Made by a program: the position numbers and the translations under genes. A stretch of 64,000 nt of DNA from an uncultured Anaerolineae bacterium. GTDB lineage: Bacteria > Chloroflexota > Anaerolineae > Anaerolineales > Villigracilaceae. Below are positions 1 to 6,746 of the stretch, piece after piece (positions within the stretch are counted from its first letter, which is position 1; each line of letters opens with the position of its first letter). The notes under the pieces were generated by a model. The model worked only from the letters and a program-made list of their open reading frames with translations. It made no database searches and was not told where the DNA came from. The stretch lies in the NCBI GenBank assembly GCA_903875215.1, contig CAIQVH010000016.1:1-64000 (forward strand), in the 5' to 3' direction.

Positions 1-57
1 GGAAGTTAATAAGAACACCATTGTATAAGCCAGAAAAAACGCAAATATTTTTTTCAT
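1..57 (-). CDS. Partial cassette gene 4: N-terminus of a secreted or lipoprotein product
   Basis: An ATG at 57 on the - strand is preceded by a good Shine-Dalgarno (AAGGAGAG, 8-10 nt upstream). It opens 19 codons that run off the left edge. The visible peptide starts MKKIFAFFLAYTMVF and has the Lys-rich start and hydrophobic core of a signal peptide. It lies just beyond the third attC site, where the next cassette gene is expected. Nothing about its function can be read from 19 residues. Confidence 0.6.
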   Translation of the reverse strand, partial: MKKIFAFFLAYTMVFLLTS

Positions 58-113
58 TTGTATAATCTCTCCTTAATATTCTTTGATGTATCAGCCGTAT
101 TTTTCGCGCCAGC

Positions 114-243
114 GCCCAACGGTTTGCGTTACCTGCGCTGGGGCGGGGACGGCGAAGCCGTCCAGCCAGAAAAAGGATAAGGCGTATGAAAATGCTTGGG
201 ATGTGCGCAGAATCCCCAGCGTCAGGTGCACGCTTTGTTGGGC
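114..243 (-). repeat. attC site of cassette 3
   Basis: The outer boxes are GCCCAAC (114-120) and GTTGGGC (237-243), matching the attC R''/R' consensus. Inside, ACCTGCGCTGGGG near the left pairs with CCCCAGCGTCAGGT near the right, giving the long imperfect palindrome that IntI recognises as a folded single strand. Its inner stem differs from the two other attC sites at three base pairs, and each change is compensated on the opposite arm. The site begins 14 nt after the stop codon of the cassette 3 gene. Confidence 0.92.
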
Positions 244-257
244 GCATTTTGGAATAG

Positions 258-1265
258 TTACTTCACCTCTTTTATAAGATTGCCTTCTTTATATCTGAAT
301 TTGCGTTGAGACGATGGTATTTTTTCAAGGTCAATGACGCCAACAATACACTCTGTATTTATATTTTCGAGTTCACTAATATCATTCGATGGAATGTTTA
401 ACCAACTACTTCGATAATACTGGCTTGGAGATTTCATAACAAATGCTTTGCGTTTTTTATTTTGTGCAGTACTTTCAATGTCAAAGGACACAAAATTAGT
501 GACTTTGAATTCAACACTTTTGAACAAATCACGAAGTTTGGCTATGAATTTTTGTTTGGCTGGTGCTTTCTTCAAATTGCGGAATTTCTGAATGCCATCA
601 AATAAATTTGATGCTGGCATTGCTCCCATATTTAATCTAAACAACTTGGGAGTAAGATTCCCTGTGTGAATAGTTACAGATATGATGCTGTGGAATAAAA
701 ACTGAAAACGTGGGTTTAGGGTTACATTTTCAAGTTTAACGGGAACAGATATTTCTTCTAATGTTGGCAAAAAGGAAAACGGCAAAACTATTTCAAACGC
801 TGCTTTTGGAGATAATGGTGGAATTGAGAAAGAAATTAACGTAAAGTTTCCAATCTCATCAACCGACTGTTTGATATTCTCGCTTGCGAGACTTGGATAT
901 GTTGAAGTTACCATTTCGTTTGGTTTAGTTTTCCAAAAAATGTGATTAGGAACGTGAATCGAAATAAGTATCTCATCGGTTGCGGCGTCTCCTATGTTAT
1001 AGATAGTGAATTTGATAGGGTAAACGGCGTAATCGTTTGAATCTCCTGGGTGAATGAAAAGCCAATCTTCGTTGTCGGGATAACCTTCACCTACCTTGCA
1101 GTCAAATATAGAAAAGCCAATTTCTGGTTTTCGCAATGCCCCAGATTCTTCTGCAAGTTGGCGGTCATGTCTCATTGTCATTCTGGCAATGCGTATGCCT
1201 ACCAGAATCCCAATAATGGTAAAAAATAACCCACCAATACCAATGAGTAAGTTTGCTATTTCCAT
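258..1265 (-). CDS. Cassette 3 gene: membrane-anchored protein of unknown function
   Basis: The product has 335 residues from the ATG at 1265. An in-frame TTG further upstream would lie inside the attC site and is not preferred. Residues about 5-27 form one hydrophobic segment (NLLIGIGGLFFTIIGILVGI) followed by basic residues, so the protein is probably anchored by its N-terminus. The remainder is soluble-looking, with no enzyme motif I recognise. The gene is AT-rich, has no clear Shine-Dalgarno, and starts 18 nt after the previous recombination point, which is normal for a cassette. It ends 14 nt before its attC. I do not recognise the family. Confidence 0.8.
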   Translation of the reverse strand: MEIANLLIGIGGLFFTIIGILVGIRIARMTMRHDRQLAEESGALRKPEIGFSIFDCKVGEGYPDNEDWLFIHPGDSNDYAVYPIKFTIYNIGDAATDEILISIHVPNHIFWKTKPNEMVTSTYPSLASENIKQSVDEIGNFTLISFSIPPLSPKAAFEIVLPFSFLPTLEEISVPVKLENVTLNPRFQFLFHSIISVTIHTGNLTPKLFRLNMGAMPASNLFDGIQKFRNLKKAPAKQKFIAKLRDLFKSVEFKVTNFVSFDIESTAQNKKRKAFVMKSPSQYYRSSWLNIPSNDISELENINTECIVGVIDLEKIPSSQRKFRYKEGNLIKEVK

Positions 1266-1283
1266 AATTTTTAGACTCTCAGC

Positions 1284-1412
1284 GCCCAACGGTTTGCGTT
1301 ACCTGCGTGTGGGCGGGCGTGGACAATGCTTGGGAGCAGGAAAAACTCGAAGCCAGAAAAATGCCTGAAAATGCCGCAGAATCCCACACGTCAGGTGCAC
1401 GCTTTGTTAGGC
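1284..1412 (-). repeat. attC site of cassette 2
   Basis: The boxes are GCCCAAC (1284-1290) and GTTAGGC (1406-1412). The inner arms are ACCTGCGTGTGGG and CCCACACGTCAGGT. Apart from the variable central part it is almost the same as the attC at 2135-2264. It starts 6 nt after the stop codon of the cassette 2 gene. Read on the - strand, the R'' box is GCCTAAC. That is complementary to the GTTAGGC at the front end of the same cassette, as expected if the cassette once circularised. Confidence 0.92.
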
Positions 1413-1418
1413 TGCGTT

Positions 1419-2117
1419 TTATGGGCTAGGCGTTTTAACTTTAGCACAGTATTGACCATAATCGCCATAACCATTCCAATCAATCAGTCTATCAAAAGAC
1501 TCGTTTTCTGCGGTTTCATTTGCAAGCCATGATTTGGAGAAAAATATGCTTGAAATGTAATCGGACTCTTCAATTTTCTCTGTGTTGTCACCCTGCCAGA
1601 TAATGACAAATAGACCAAGTTTAGGATAATGTAATTTCCATACACCACATGGTGAACCAGCAGGGTAATTATTGAAATTAATAATAACCGCTAAATCTGG
1701 TTCTCCTACTAAAGAAATCAAATCTCCAACGGTAAACCACTGTTCTTCGAACCAAACATCAATCGAATCTACTCGCCCATCTTTATTTAGCGTTACTCCA
1801 CCATATTGTTGTGGGATGCTATCGGACTTGGTATTAATTCTCCAGATAATACTTTCAAAACCATTCTTTGGATTTAATCCACCAGTATTGAGGGCGACAT
1901 TTTGTTCGCCATAATAACTTCTCAAAATCTTTTCAACTTCATCAACTTCTAAAGTCATTCCTTGCTCAATCCCTAACCAGCAAGGCTTGTTACACTTACT
2001 TAAATCAATTACATCTTTTATGGATTTGCTATGTTCCGAATTAGAACTGGCACAACCATAAAATAACAACATCATTAAGGCGAATACTAGAATGCGCTTG
2101 GTGTGATTATGAAACAT
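1419..2117 (-). CDS. Cassette 2 gene: putative lipoprotein of unknown function
   Basis: The product has 232 residues. The N-terminus MFHNHTKRILVFALMMLL is a signal sequence ending in a lipobox-like FYGCAS, so Cys22 is the probable lipidation site. The mature part begins with a CNKPCWLGI segment containing a Cys pair. The rest is an alternating beta-rich sequence that I cannot assign to a domain. The start at 2117 lies 18 nt after the cassette recombination point and has no evident Shine-Dalgarno. It is AT-rich compared with the chromosomal genes to the right. The product is probably exported and membrane-tethered; function unknown. Confidence 0.8.
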   Translation of the reverse strand: MFHNHTKRILVFALMMLLFYGCASSNSEHSKSIKDVIDLSKCNKPCWLGIEQGMTLEVDEVEKILRSYYGEQNVALNTGGLNPKNGFESIIWRINTKSDSIPQQYGGVTLNKDGRVDSIDVWFEEQWFTVGDLISLVGEPDLAVIINFNNYPAGSPCGVWKLHYPKLGLFVIIWQGDNTEKIEESDYISSIFFSKSWLANETAENESFDRLIDWNGYGDYGQYCAKVKTPSP

Positions 2118-2134
2118 TGCTTACAAAGCCAGCA

Positions 2135-2264
2135 GCCTAACGGTTTGCGTTACCTGCGTGTGGGCGGGCTGAGATTCGGTTTGAGAGGTAGAAAAAACTC
2201 GAAGCAAGGAAAATGCTCGAAAATGCCGCAGAATCCCACACGTCAGGTGCACGCTTTGTTGGGC
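2135..2264 (-). repeat. attC site of cassette 1
   Basis: The boxes are GCCTAAC (2135-2141) and GTTGGGC (2258-2264). The stems are ACCTGCGTGTGGG and CCCACACGTCAGGT, with a variable middle. It lies 43 nt after the stop codon of the cassette 1 gene. The left box belongs to the next cassette by the known cut position (between G and TT of the R' box), which explains why the two outer boxes are not perfectly complementary here. Confidence 0.92.
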
Positions 2265-2307
2265 AGTTTATCATGCTCATAAATACTTTTCCTGTCACTA
2301 CCAACCT

Positions 2308-3471
2308 TTACGGAAACCATGATTGGGTACTAGTAAAAAGAATCATATTACTCAGTTCGGGTGGCAAACTTGGAATTAAATAACTTCCAGGGTTGGTTTC
2401 AGCGTCAAACGGTTTGTTGTATCCCTTAATAAGCCCCTTAATCTGATATTGCGTCGTGTCTTCAAACAAAGTTATCATATTCGTGTCAAGTAATAATGCA
2501 ACATTAGGGTTAGGCTTGTCATTGCTATAACTAAAGGTGTCGGGAGAAAACTGATTAGTACCGTAGTTATACGGGAACACAGGCACTAATTCTCCTGGTG
2601 GATGCGATTCCCCGTCCAGAAACTTGAAAATCAAAGGATATTGAATTTGTTCTTCATACCGTTTCTTATCAAAGCCCATGTTCATGATAACAATACCATT
2701 TGGATTCTCTGTCGTTGGGTTCCAACTTGCTCGTTTGATGATATAGATGGTGTTACCCCTCTGGTCGGTTGTTTGCTGCATCCCAAAATAGGTAAAGGGC
2801 TTATTTTGATTTCGTGATACTTTGGTAGTATTTTGCTCAGTCAAGAGATATTGATTAGGACCAGTTAATGCAACGATATATCCGTTTGGTCCTGCTTTAT
2901 TTACTGACAAAGAAACACGGTAGTATGGATAAAAAGCATCAGCAGCAATCATGCCAGGATGCTCGGCAACATAGAGCATGTTGCTTAATGCAACTGAACT
3001 TGGAGTGTATTTTTCATCTCCAGGTTTAGAACCATCATAAAATGCTTCAAGCGGTACAAACGGGGAAATTTCGGGATGTGCATAATCTGTGTTTGTTAAA
3101 AATTCTGGTACCCATGCTGATAAATGATTATTCCAGATAAATCTTGTTCCCGTAGCATCGTCCATATACCAAAGAATTTCCCCGACAAGGGTTTCGATAA
3201 ACGGAGATTGGGTTATTCTTACTTTTATCGGGTCTATATTTAGTGTCTTAGTATTTTCTGAATACAACAGCCTTTCCGTAACAAAGTATGTTTCCGAATC
3301 AGAATTTATCAATATTCTCGGATCAGGTGTGGATGTTTTGGTTGGTGAAGGTGTTGAGGTTTCTATTGATGTAAGAGTAACAATAGCCATAGGGGTGGGT
3401 GTAGAAAGCGGCACACATGAAGTTAAAATAATAGCAACAAGCGAAACTGTGACACTGTTTTTGATTTTCAT
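2308..3471 (-). CDS. Cassette 1 gene: putative lipoprotein with Thr/Pro-rich linker
   Basis: The product has 387 residues. The N-terminus MKIKNSVTVSLVAIILTSC is a type II signal peptide with lipobox LTSC, so Cys19 should be lipidated. Residues about 22-50 are rich in Thr, Ser and Pro, a linker style shared with chromosomal lipoproteins of this genome (62071-63159 and 16944-17327). The body shows no motif I recognise. This is the attI-proximal cassette and therefore probably the best expressed. An AAGG precedes the ATG at 3471. The shared linker style suggests the cassette was made in a related host, although its base composition is AT-rich. Function unknown. Confidence 0.82.
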   Translation of the reverse strand: MKIKNSVTVSLVAIILTSCVPLSTPTPMAIVTLTSIETSTPSPTKTSTPDPRILINSDSETYFVTERLLYSENTKTLNIDPIKVRITQSPFIETLVGEILWYMDDATGTRFIWNNHLSAWVPEFLTNTDYAHPEISPFVPLEAFYDGSKPGDEKYTPSSVALSNMLYVAEHPGMIAADAFYPYYRVSLSVNKAGPNGYIVALTGPNQYLLTEQNTTKVSRNQNKPFTYFGMQQTTDQRGNTIYIIKRASWNPTTENPNGIVIMNMGFDKKRYEEQIQYPLIFKFLDGESHPPGELVPVFPYNYGTNQFSPDTFSYSNDKPNPNVALLLDTNMITLFEDTTQYQIKGLIKGYNKPFDAETNPGSYLIPSLPPELSNMILFTSTQSWFP

Positions 3472-3496
3472 TGATTACCTTATTTTGAAAGGAACT

Positions 3497-3503
3497 GCCC
3501 AAC
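3497..3503 (-). other. attI/cassette 1 recombination junction
   Basis: GCCCAAC on the + strand reads GTTGGGC on the - strand, which is the G/TTRRRY core where cassettes insert. It lies between the integrase and the first cassette gene, where attI must be. Its sequence is the exact complement of the R'' box (GCCCAAC on the - strand, 2264-2258) at the far end of cassette 1. The right-hand extent of attI cannot be fixed by eye. A GGCGG...CCGCC inverted repeat at about 3537-3562 may belong to it. Confidence 0.8.
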
Positions 3504-3583
3504 ATGCAAATGGACTGCCAGTCCAATAGCTTATGGGCGGTGTGAAGCGGTCTTGCGCCGCCTAATTCCTAAATTAATTTGGG

Positions 3584-3640
3584 ATTTTAGACGGCAACAA
3601 ACACATTCACAGGGTAAAATACGATATCACCGTCTAAAAT
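3584..3640. promoter_or_regulatory. Inverted repeat between attI and intI
   Basis: ATTTTAGACGG (3584-3594) is repeated exactly in inverted orientation as CCGTCTAAAAT (3630-3640), with 35 nt between. It lies between the cassette junction and the integrase promoter, so it could be an operator for a dimeric regulator, or mark an old attI or insertion boundary. It is too widely spaced for a simple terminator. Confidence 0.5.
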
Positions 3641-3661
3641 TTCAGTTTATTGGGGGAATTC

Positions 3662-3690
3662 TTGCATGGCCCCCACATAATAAGTATAAC
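3662..3690 (+). promoter_or_regulatory. Probable intI promoter with an overlapping palindrome
   Basis: TTGCAT (3662-3667), a 17 nt spacer and TATAAC (3685-3690) form a good sigma70-type promoter ending 24 nt before the intI ATG. The -35 box lies in the loop of an inverted repeat, TGGGGG (3651-3656) and CCCCCA (3670-3675). A protein bound there would block transcription. No classical LexA box (SOS control is common for intI genes) was recognised. Confidence 0.55.
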
Positions 3691-3714
3691 ATTAACCCAT
3701 ATTAAGAGAAACCA

Positions 3715-4689
3715 ATGGCAGAGAAAAAACTCCTCGACCAGCTTCGTGATGTTCTTCGCACCAGGCACTACTCCTACCGCACCGAACAGACCTATGTGGA
3801 TTGGTGCCGCCGCTTCATCCTATTTCACGACAAACGCCACCCAAAAGACATGGGGGAATCAGAAGTCCAGGCCTTCATCACCCACCTCGCTACGGAGGAT
3901 AAGCTTTCTTCATCCACCCAAAACCAGGCCCTCAGCGCAGTGCTTTTCCTCTACCGCCACATTCTTAACCGCGAACTTGCCTTGCCTCCCGAGCTGATTC
4001 GCGCCAAAACTCCCACCCGCCTCCCAACCGTCCTCTCCAAACAAGAAGCTCTCACCGTCATCAGCAACATGCAGGGAACATCCAAACTCATGGCACAAAT
4101 CCTCTATGGCGCTGGGCTGCGTCTCATGGAGTGTGTGCACCTGCGCGTCAAAGATATTGACTTTGAAAACCACCAAATTATCGTGCGGGGAGGCAAAGGC
4201 GACGAAGACCGCTACACCATGCTCCCCGATTCGCTGATTGCTCCCATCAGGGAGCACCTTCGCAAAGTAAAAATTGTGCACGAACAAGATATCAAAGATG
4301 GCTACGGCGGCGTTTCGCTGCCTTTTGCGCTCGACCGCAAATACCCCAGCGCCCCCCAGGAATGGGCCTGGCAATACGTCTTCCCGGCATCCAAGCGCGC
4401 CCGCGACCCTCGCGCCCCCATCACCCCCGGCCCGGCAGGTGAACTCCGCCACCATATCGATGAAACTGTCCTCCAGCGTGCCGTGCGCCAGGCTGCCCGC
4501 ATTGCCAAAATCGATAAACCTGTTTCCCCGCATACTTTTCGCCATAGCTTTGCCACCCATCTGCTGCAAAACGGATATGATATCCGCACCGTCCAGGAAC
4601 TCCTCGGCCACAAAGATGTCAAAACCACCATGATCTACACCCACGTCCTGCAGCGCGGCGGGCTGGCCGTCAAAAGCCCGCTGGATTAA
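3715..4689 (+). CDS. intI: Integron integrase (IntI-type tyrosine recombinase)
   Basis: The product has 324 residues, the usual IntI length. It inserts and excises cassettes by recombining attI and folded single-stranded attC sites. The N-terminal SAM-like DNA-binding domain covers about residues 5-90. The catalytic domain shows Arg136 (GLRLMEC), Lys161 (GGKG), His273 and Arg276 ([11 protein letters not shown]), His299 (LGHKD) and nucleophile Tyr308 (MIYTHV). Residues about 195-222 hold the extra patch ([16 protein letters not shown]) that separates IntI from XerC/XerD, and the end [14 protein letters not shown] is also typical of IntI. All catalytic residues are intact. The start is the ATG at 3715 with a weak AAGAGA upstream. 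It is transcribed away from the cassette array. Confidence 0.95.
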   Translation: MAEKKLLDQLRDVLRTRHYSYRTEQTYVDWCRRFILFHDKRHPKDMGESEVQAFITHLATEDKLSSSTQNQALSAVLFLYRHILNRELALPPELIRAKTPTRLPTVLSKQEALTVISNMQGTSKLMAQILYGAGLRLMECVHLRVKDIDFENHQIIVRGGKGDEDRYTMLPDSLIAPIREHLRKVKIVHEQDIKDGYGGVSLPFALDRKYPSAPQEWAWQYVFPASKRARDPRAPITPGPAGELRHHIDETVLQRAVRQAARIAKIDKPVSPHTFRHSFATHLLQNGYDIRTVQELLGHKDVKTTMIYTHVLQRGGLAVKSPLD

Positions 4690-4818
4690 AACCCCTCGCC
4701 AGGCACAAAAGCTCAAAAATGGCAACAGACTAAACAGCCGGGCTGGCGCAGTAGCGCAAAAATTCCCGCGCCGGGCGGGTATTTTTCGCGGCCATATGCC
4801 AATATGAGCAGCCGGCAG

Positions 4819-4880
4819 GACATTTTACGGGGTAGGAAAGACATTTTACGCGGTAGCAAAGACATTTTACGCGGTAGCAG
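4819..4880. repeat. Three tandem copies of a 21-bp unit
   Basis: GACATTTTACGCGGTAGCAAA occurs at 4840-4860. A copy with two differences precedes it (4819-4839), and a copy lacking the last base follows (4861-4880). A period of 21 bp is two helical turns, so the copies face the same side of the DNA. They lie about 120-180 bp upstream of the probable oxygenase promoter. They could be regulator-binding iterons or a plain short tandem duplication next to the integron. Confidence 0.75.
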
Positions 4881-5002
4881 GCCCGGTTCACCTCTTGAGC
4901 GGGTTGTTGACCAAAGGAATCCATTCACCACAAAGACAACAAAAATCACCAGGAATTTCCGGGTCAACGCAGCGCCCGGCCGCCAACCAAACGCCCCTTT
5001 TT

Positions 5003-5031
5003 TCAACACTTTCAACACTTTTGGGTATACT
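5003..5031 (+). promoter_or_regulatory. Probable promoter of the Rieske oxygenase gene
   Basis: TCAACA (5003-5008), 17 nt and TATACT (5026-5031) form a sigma70-like promoter about 75 nt upstream of the ATG at 5107. The -35 region includes a direct repeat of TTTCAACAC. Confidence 0.4.
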
Positions 5032-5106
5032 TCGCCAATCTGGCTGACCATGCTTGCAGCCAGACCAGCCCGCAACGGCCCCACCCTCATCCACCAGGAG
5101 CCCCTT

Positions 5107-6225
5107 ATGCCCCAGTTTTTTAAGACCGCCGATACCTTCATCGCTGGCGACATGACCCTGCCGCAGCAATATTACACCTCCGCCGAGATTTTTGCCCGCG
5201 AAAAAGAGCGCATCTTCGACCGCTACTGGTTTTGCGTTGGCCACCAGAGCCGCATCCCCAACCCCGGCGATTATTTCGTCCAGGAATTGCTCGGCGAAAG
5301 CCTGATTATCCTGCGCGACCGCGAAGGCCAGATCCGCGCCTTTTACAACGTCTGCCGCCACCGCGGCACGCGCATCTGCGAGCAGGCCGAGGGCCAGTTC
5401 AAGAACAGCATCCAGTGTTCCTACCACGCCTGGACCTACGGGCTGGATGGCAGGCTGATTGGCGCGCCGTTCATGAAGGAAATCGCCGACTTTCGCTGGG
5501 AAGATTTTCCGCTGCGCGCCGCGCCGGTGCGCCTGTGGGAGGGCTTCATCTTCCTGAATACCAATCTCCAGGCCGGGCCGCTGCCCTTCGACGAGTTGTT
5601 CGCCCCCATGCAGGGCCGCATCAGCCAGTGGAACGTCTCCCAGCTGCAGGTCACGCACCGCGAGCGTTACGAACTGGCCGCCAACTGGAAGTATATTTTC
5701 CAGAACTTCAACGAGTGCTACCACTGTCCCACCATCCACCCGCTGCTGAACACCATGACCACCTACGTCAGCGCCGAAAATGACCTGGTGGATGGGCCTT
5801 TCCTGGGCGGTTTTCTGGAACTGAAACAGGAAAGCATGACCGTCACCGGGCGCACCTGTGCCCTGCCGCTCGGCCAGCTCAGCGCGGGCGACGAAAAGCG
5901 CGGCTACTACTACACCCTGCTGCCCAACCTGCTCCTGAACATTCACCCCGATTACATCATGTACCACCTGATCTTTCCCCACGCGCCCGGGCGCAGCACC
6001 ATCGTCAGCGAATGGCTCTTTCACCCCGAGGCGGCCGCCCGCCCCGGTTACCACCCGGCGGACGCTGTCGACTTCTGGCACGAAACCAACCTGCAGGACT
6101 GGCACGTCTGCGAGTTGAGCCAGCAGGGCGTGCAGTCTGCCGCCTACACTCCCGGCTGGTACACGCCGCGCGAGAGCCTGCTGGCGGCCTTCGACCGCGA
6201 TTACCTGAAAACGATGGGTGACTGA
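5107..6225 (+). CDS. Rieske non-heme iron oxygenase, alpha subunit (quaternary-ammonium type)
   Basis: The product has 372 residues. It is the oxygenase component of a two-component system that uses O2 and electrons from a separate reductase. The Rieske [2Fe-2S] ligands are Cys83, His85, Cys104 and His107 (CRHRGTRIC...CSYHAW). The mononuclear iron site is His206 and His211 within NECYHCPTIH. The residue bridging the two centres is Glu203 rather than Asp, as known in carnitine and glycine-betaine monooxygenases, so a quaternary amine substrate is plausible (inference). The start at 5107 has AGGAG 7 nt upstream. No reductase gene is adjacent. It ends just before a strong terminator facing a convergent gene. 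Confidence 0.88.
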   Translation: MPQFFKTADTFIAGDMTLPQQYYTSAEIFAREKERIFDRYWFCVGHQSRIPNPGDYFVQELLGESLIILRDREGQIRAFYNVCRHRGTRICEQAEGQFKNSIQCSYHAWTYGLDGRLIGAPFMKEIADFRWEDFPLRAAPVRLWEGFIFLNTNLQAGPLPFDELFAPMQGRISQWNVSQLQVTHRERYELAANWKYIFQNFNECYHCPTIHPLLNTMTTYVSAENDLVDGPFLGGFLELKQESMTVTGRTCALPLGQLSAGDEKRGYYYTLLPNLLLNIHPDYIMYHLIFPHAPGRSTIVSEWLFHPEAAARPGYHPADAVDFWHETNLQDWHVCELSQQGVQSAAYTPGWYTPRESLLAAFDRDYLKTMGD

Positions 6226-6230
6226 AAAAC

Positions 6231-6270
6231 AAAGCCGCAGGCGCAGGGAATTCCCTGCGCCTGCGGCTTT
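6231..6270. terminator. Bidirectional rho-independent terminator
   Basis: This is a perfect 40-bp palindrome. The left arm AAAGCCGCAGGCGCAGGGAA is followed directly by its exact complement, with GAATTC at the centre, an A-run on the left and a T-run on the right. It sits between the stop codons of two convergent genes (6225 and 6273), so it can serve both. Confidence 0.9.
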
Positions 6271-6272
6271 TT

Positions 6273-6665
6273 CTACTGCCCTTTGGCCTGCACCCGCGCC
6301 ATGAATCTGGCTTCGTCGATGATGAAGCGCTCGTGCGTCGCCTCGCCGATTTTTTCAACTTCATCCCAGGCCTCGATCTTGAACACCAGTTTGCGGCCCT
6401 GCACCTCCACCAGCTCCGCCACGGCGCGCACTTTCATCCCAACCGGGCTGGGCGCCAGGTGCCGCACATCTATCCGCCCGCCGACGGTCGTCTGCCCGGC
6501 GGGGAGTTGACCCGTCAGCGCCAGCACGGCGCTATGTTCCATCTGCCCCACCAGCGCAGGCGTGCTGTAGACGGGCACCAGCCCGCTGCCCCAGCGCGCG
6601 GCGCTATCCGCTGCGGTCACGATGATTTCAGTTTCGGCATTGAGCCCGATCGTCAGTGCGCTCAT
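6273..6665 (-). CDS. FlK-like hotdog-fold thioesterase
   Basis: The product has 130 residues with a hotdog-fold thioesterase pattern. Thr35 (YSTPALV), Glu43 (QMEHSA) and His69 (RHLAPSP) match the Thr-Glu-His catalytic set of the fluoroacetyl-CoA thioesterase FlK family. Most members outside Streptomyces hydrolyse other acyl-CoAs, so the substrate is unknown. It is followed at 81 nt spacing by the FAD oxidoreductase gene on the same strand and may be the last gene of that transcript. Confidence 0.8.
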   Translation of the reverse strand: MSALTIGLNAETEIIVTAADSAARWGSGLVPVYSTPALVGQMEHSAVLALTGQLPAGQTTVGGRIDVRHLAPSPVGMKVRAVAELVEVQGRKLVFKIEAWDEVEKIGEATHERFIIDEARFMARVQAKGQ

Positions 6666-6746
6666 GGCGTCTCCATTTTGGCTAAAGTCATTTCCACCGC
6701 GGCGCTGGCCTGGATCCGGGTGGTATCGAGCGAGGCTGGCTGAGGG

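Larger units (their letters stand above)
1..4689. mobile_element. Integron: intI, attI junction and leftward cassette array (array continues past the left edge)
   Basis: An integron-type integrase on the + strand (3715-4689) is followed on its 5' side by a GCCCAAC junction (3497-3503) and then by - strand genes, each ending just before a GCCYAAC...GTTRGGC site of about 130 bp (attC at 2135-2264, 1284-1412 and 114-243). This is the standard divergent layout: integrase in one direction, cassettes read away from attI in the other. The cassettes are visibly AT-richer than the GC-rich genes to the right, as expected for captured DNA. Three cassettes are complete and a fourth begins at the left edge, so the true array length is unknown. 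Confidence 0.93.
4690..5106. other. Gap between the integron and the Rieske oxygenase gene
   Basis: This stretch of 417 nt has no credible gene. It holds a three-copy 21-bp tandem repeat (4819-4880) and a promoter at about 5003-5031. An open frame runs from 4804 into the oxygenase gene, but its first 100 codons translate the repeat and low-complexity sequence and resemble no Rieske protein. I therefore treat it as non-coding. Confidence 0.6.

Noticed and set aside
114-2264. The 130-bp repeats considered as IS ends, CRISPR repeats or duplicated terminators
   Set aside because: Spacing is one gene each, the ends follow the GCCYAAC/GTTRGGC rule, and no transposase or cas gene is present.
3715-4689. 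Tyrosine recombinase considered as XerC/XerD
   Set aside because: It has the IntI-specific segment (residues about 195-222), the IntI-type C-terminus and adjacent attC sites.
4804-5106. Possible 101-residue N-terminal extension of the Rieske oxygenase
   Set aside because: It translates tandem repeats and low-complexity sequence; the ATG at 5107 has AGGAG at good spacing and gives the normal family length.
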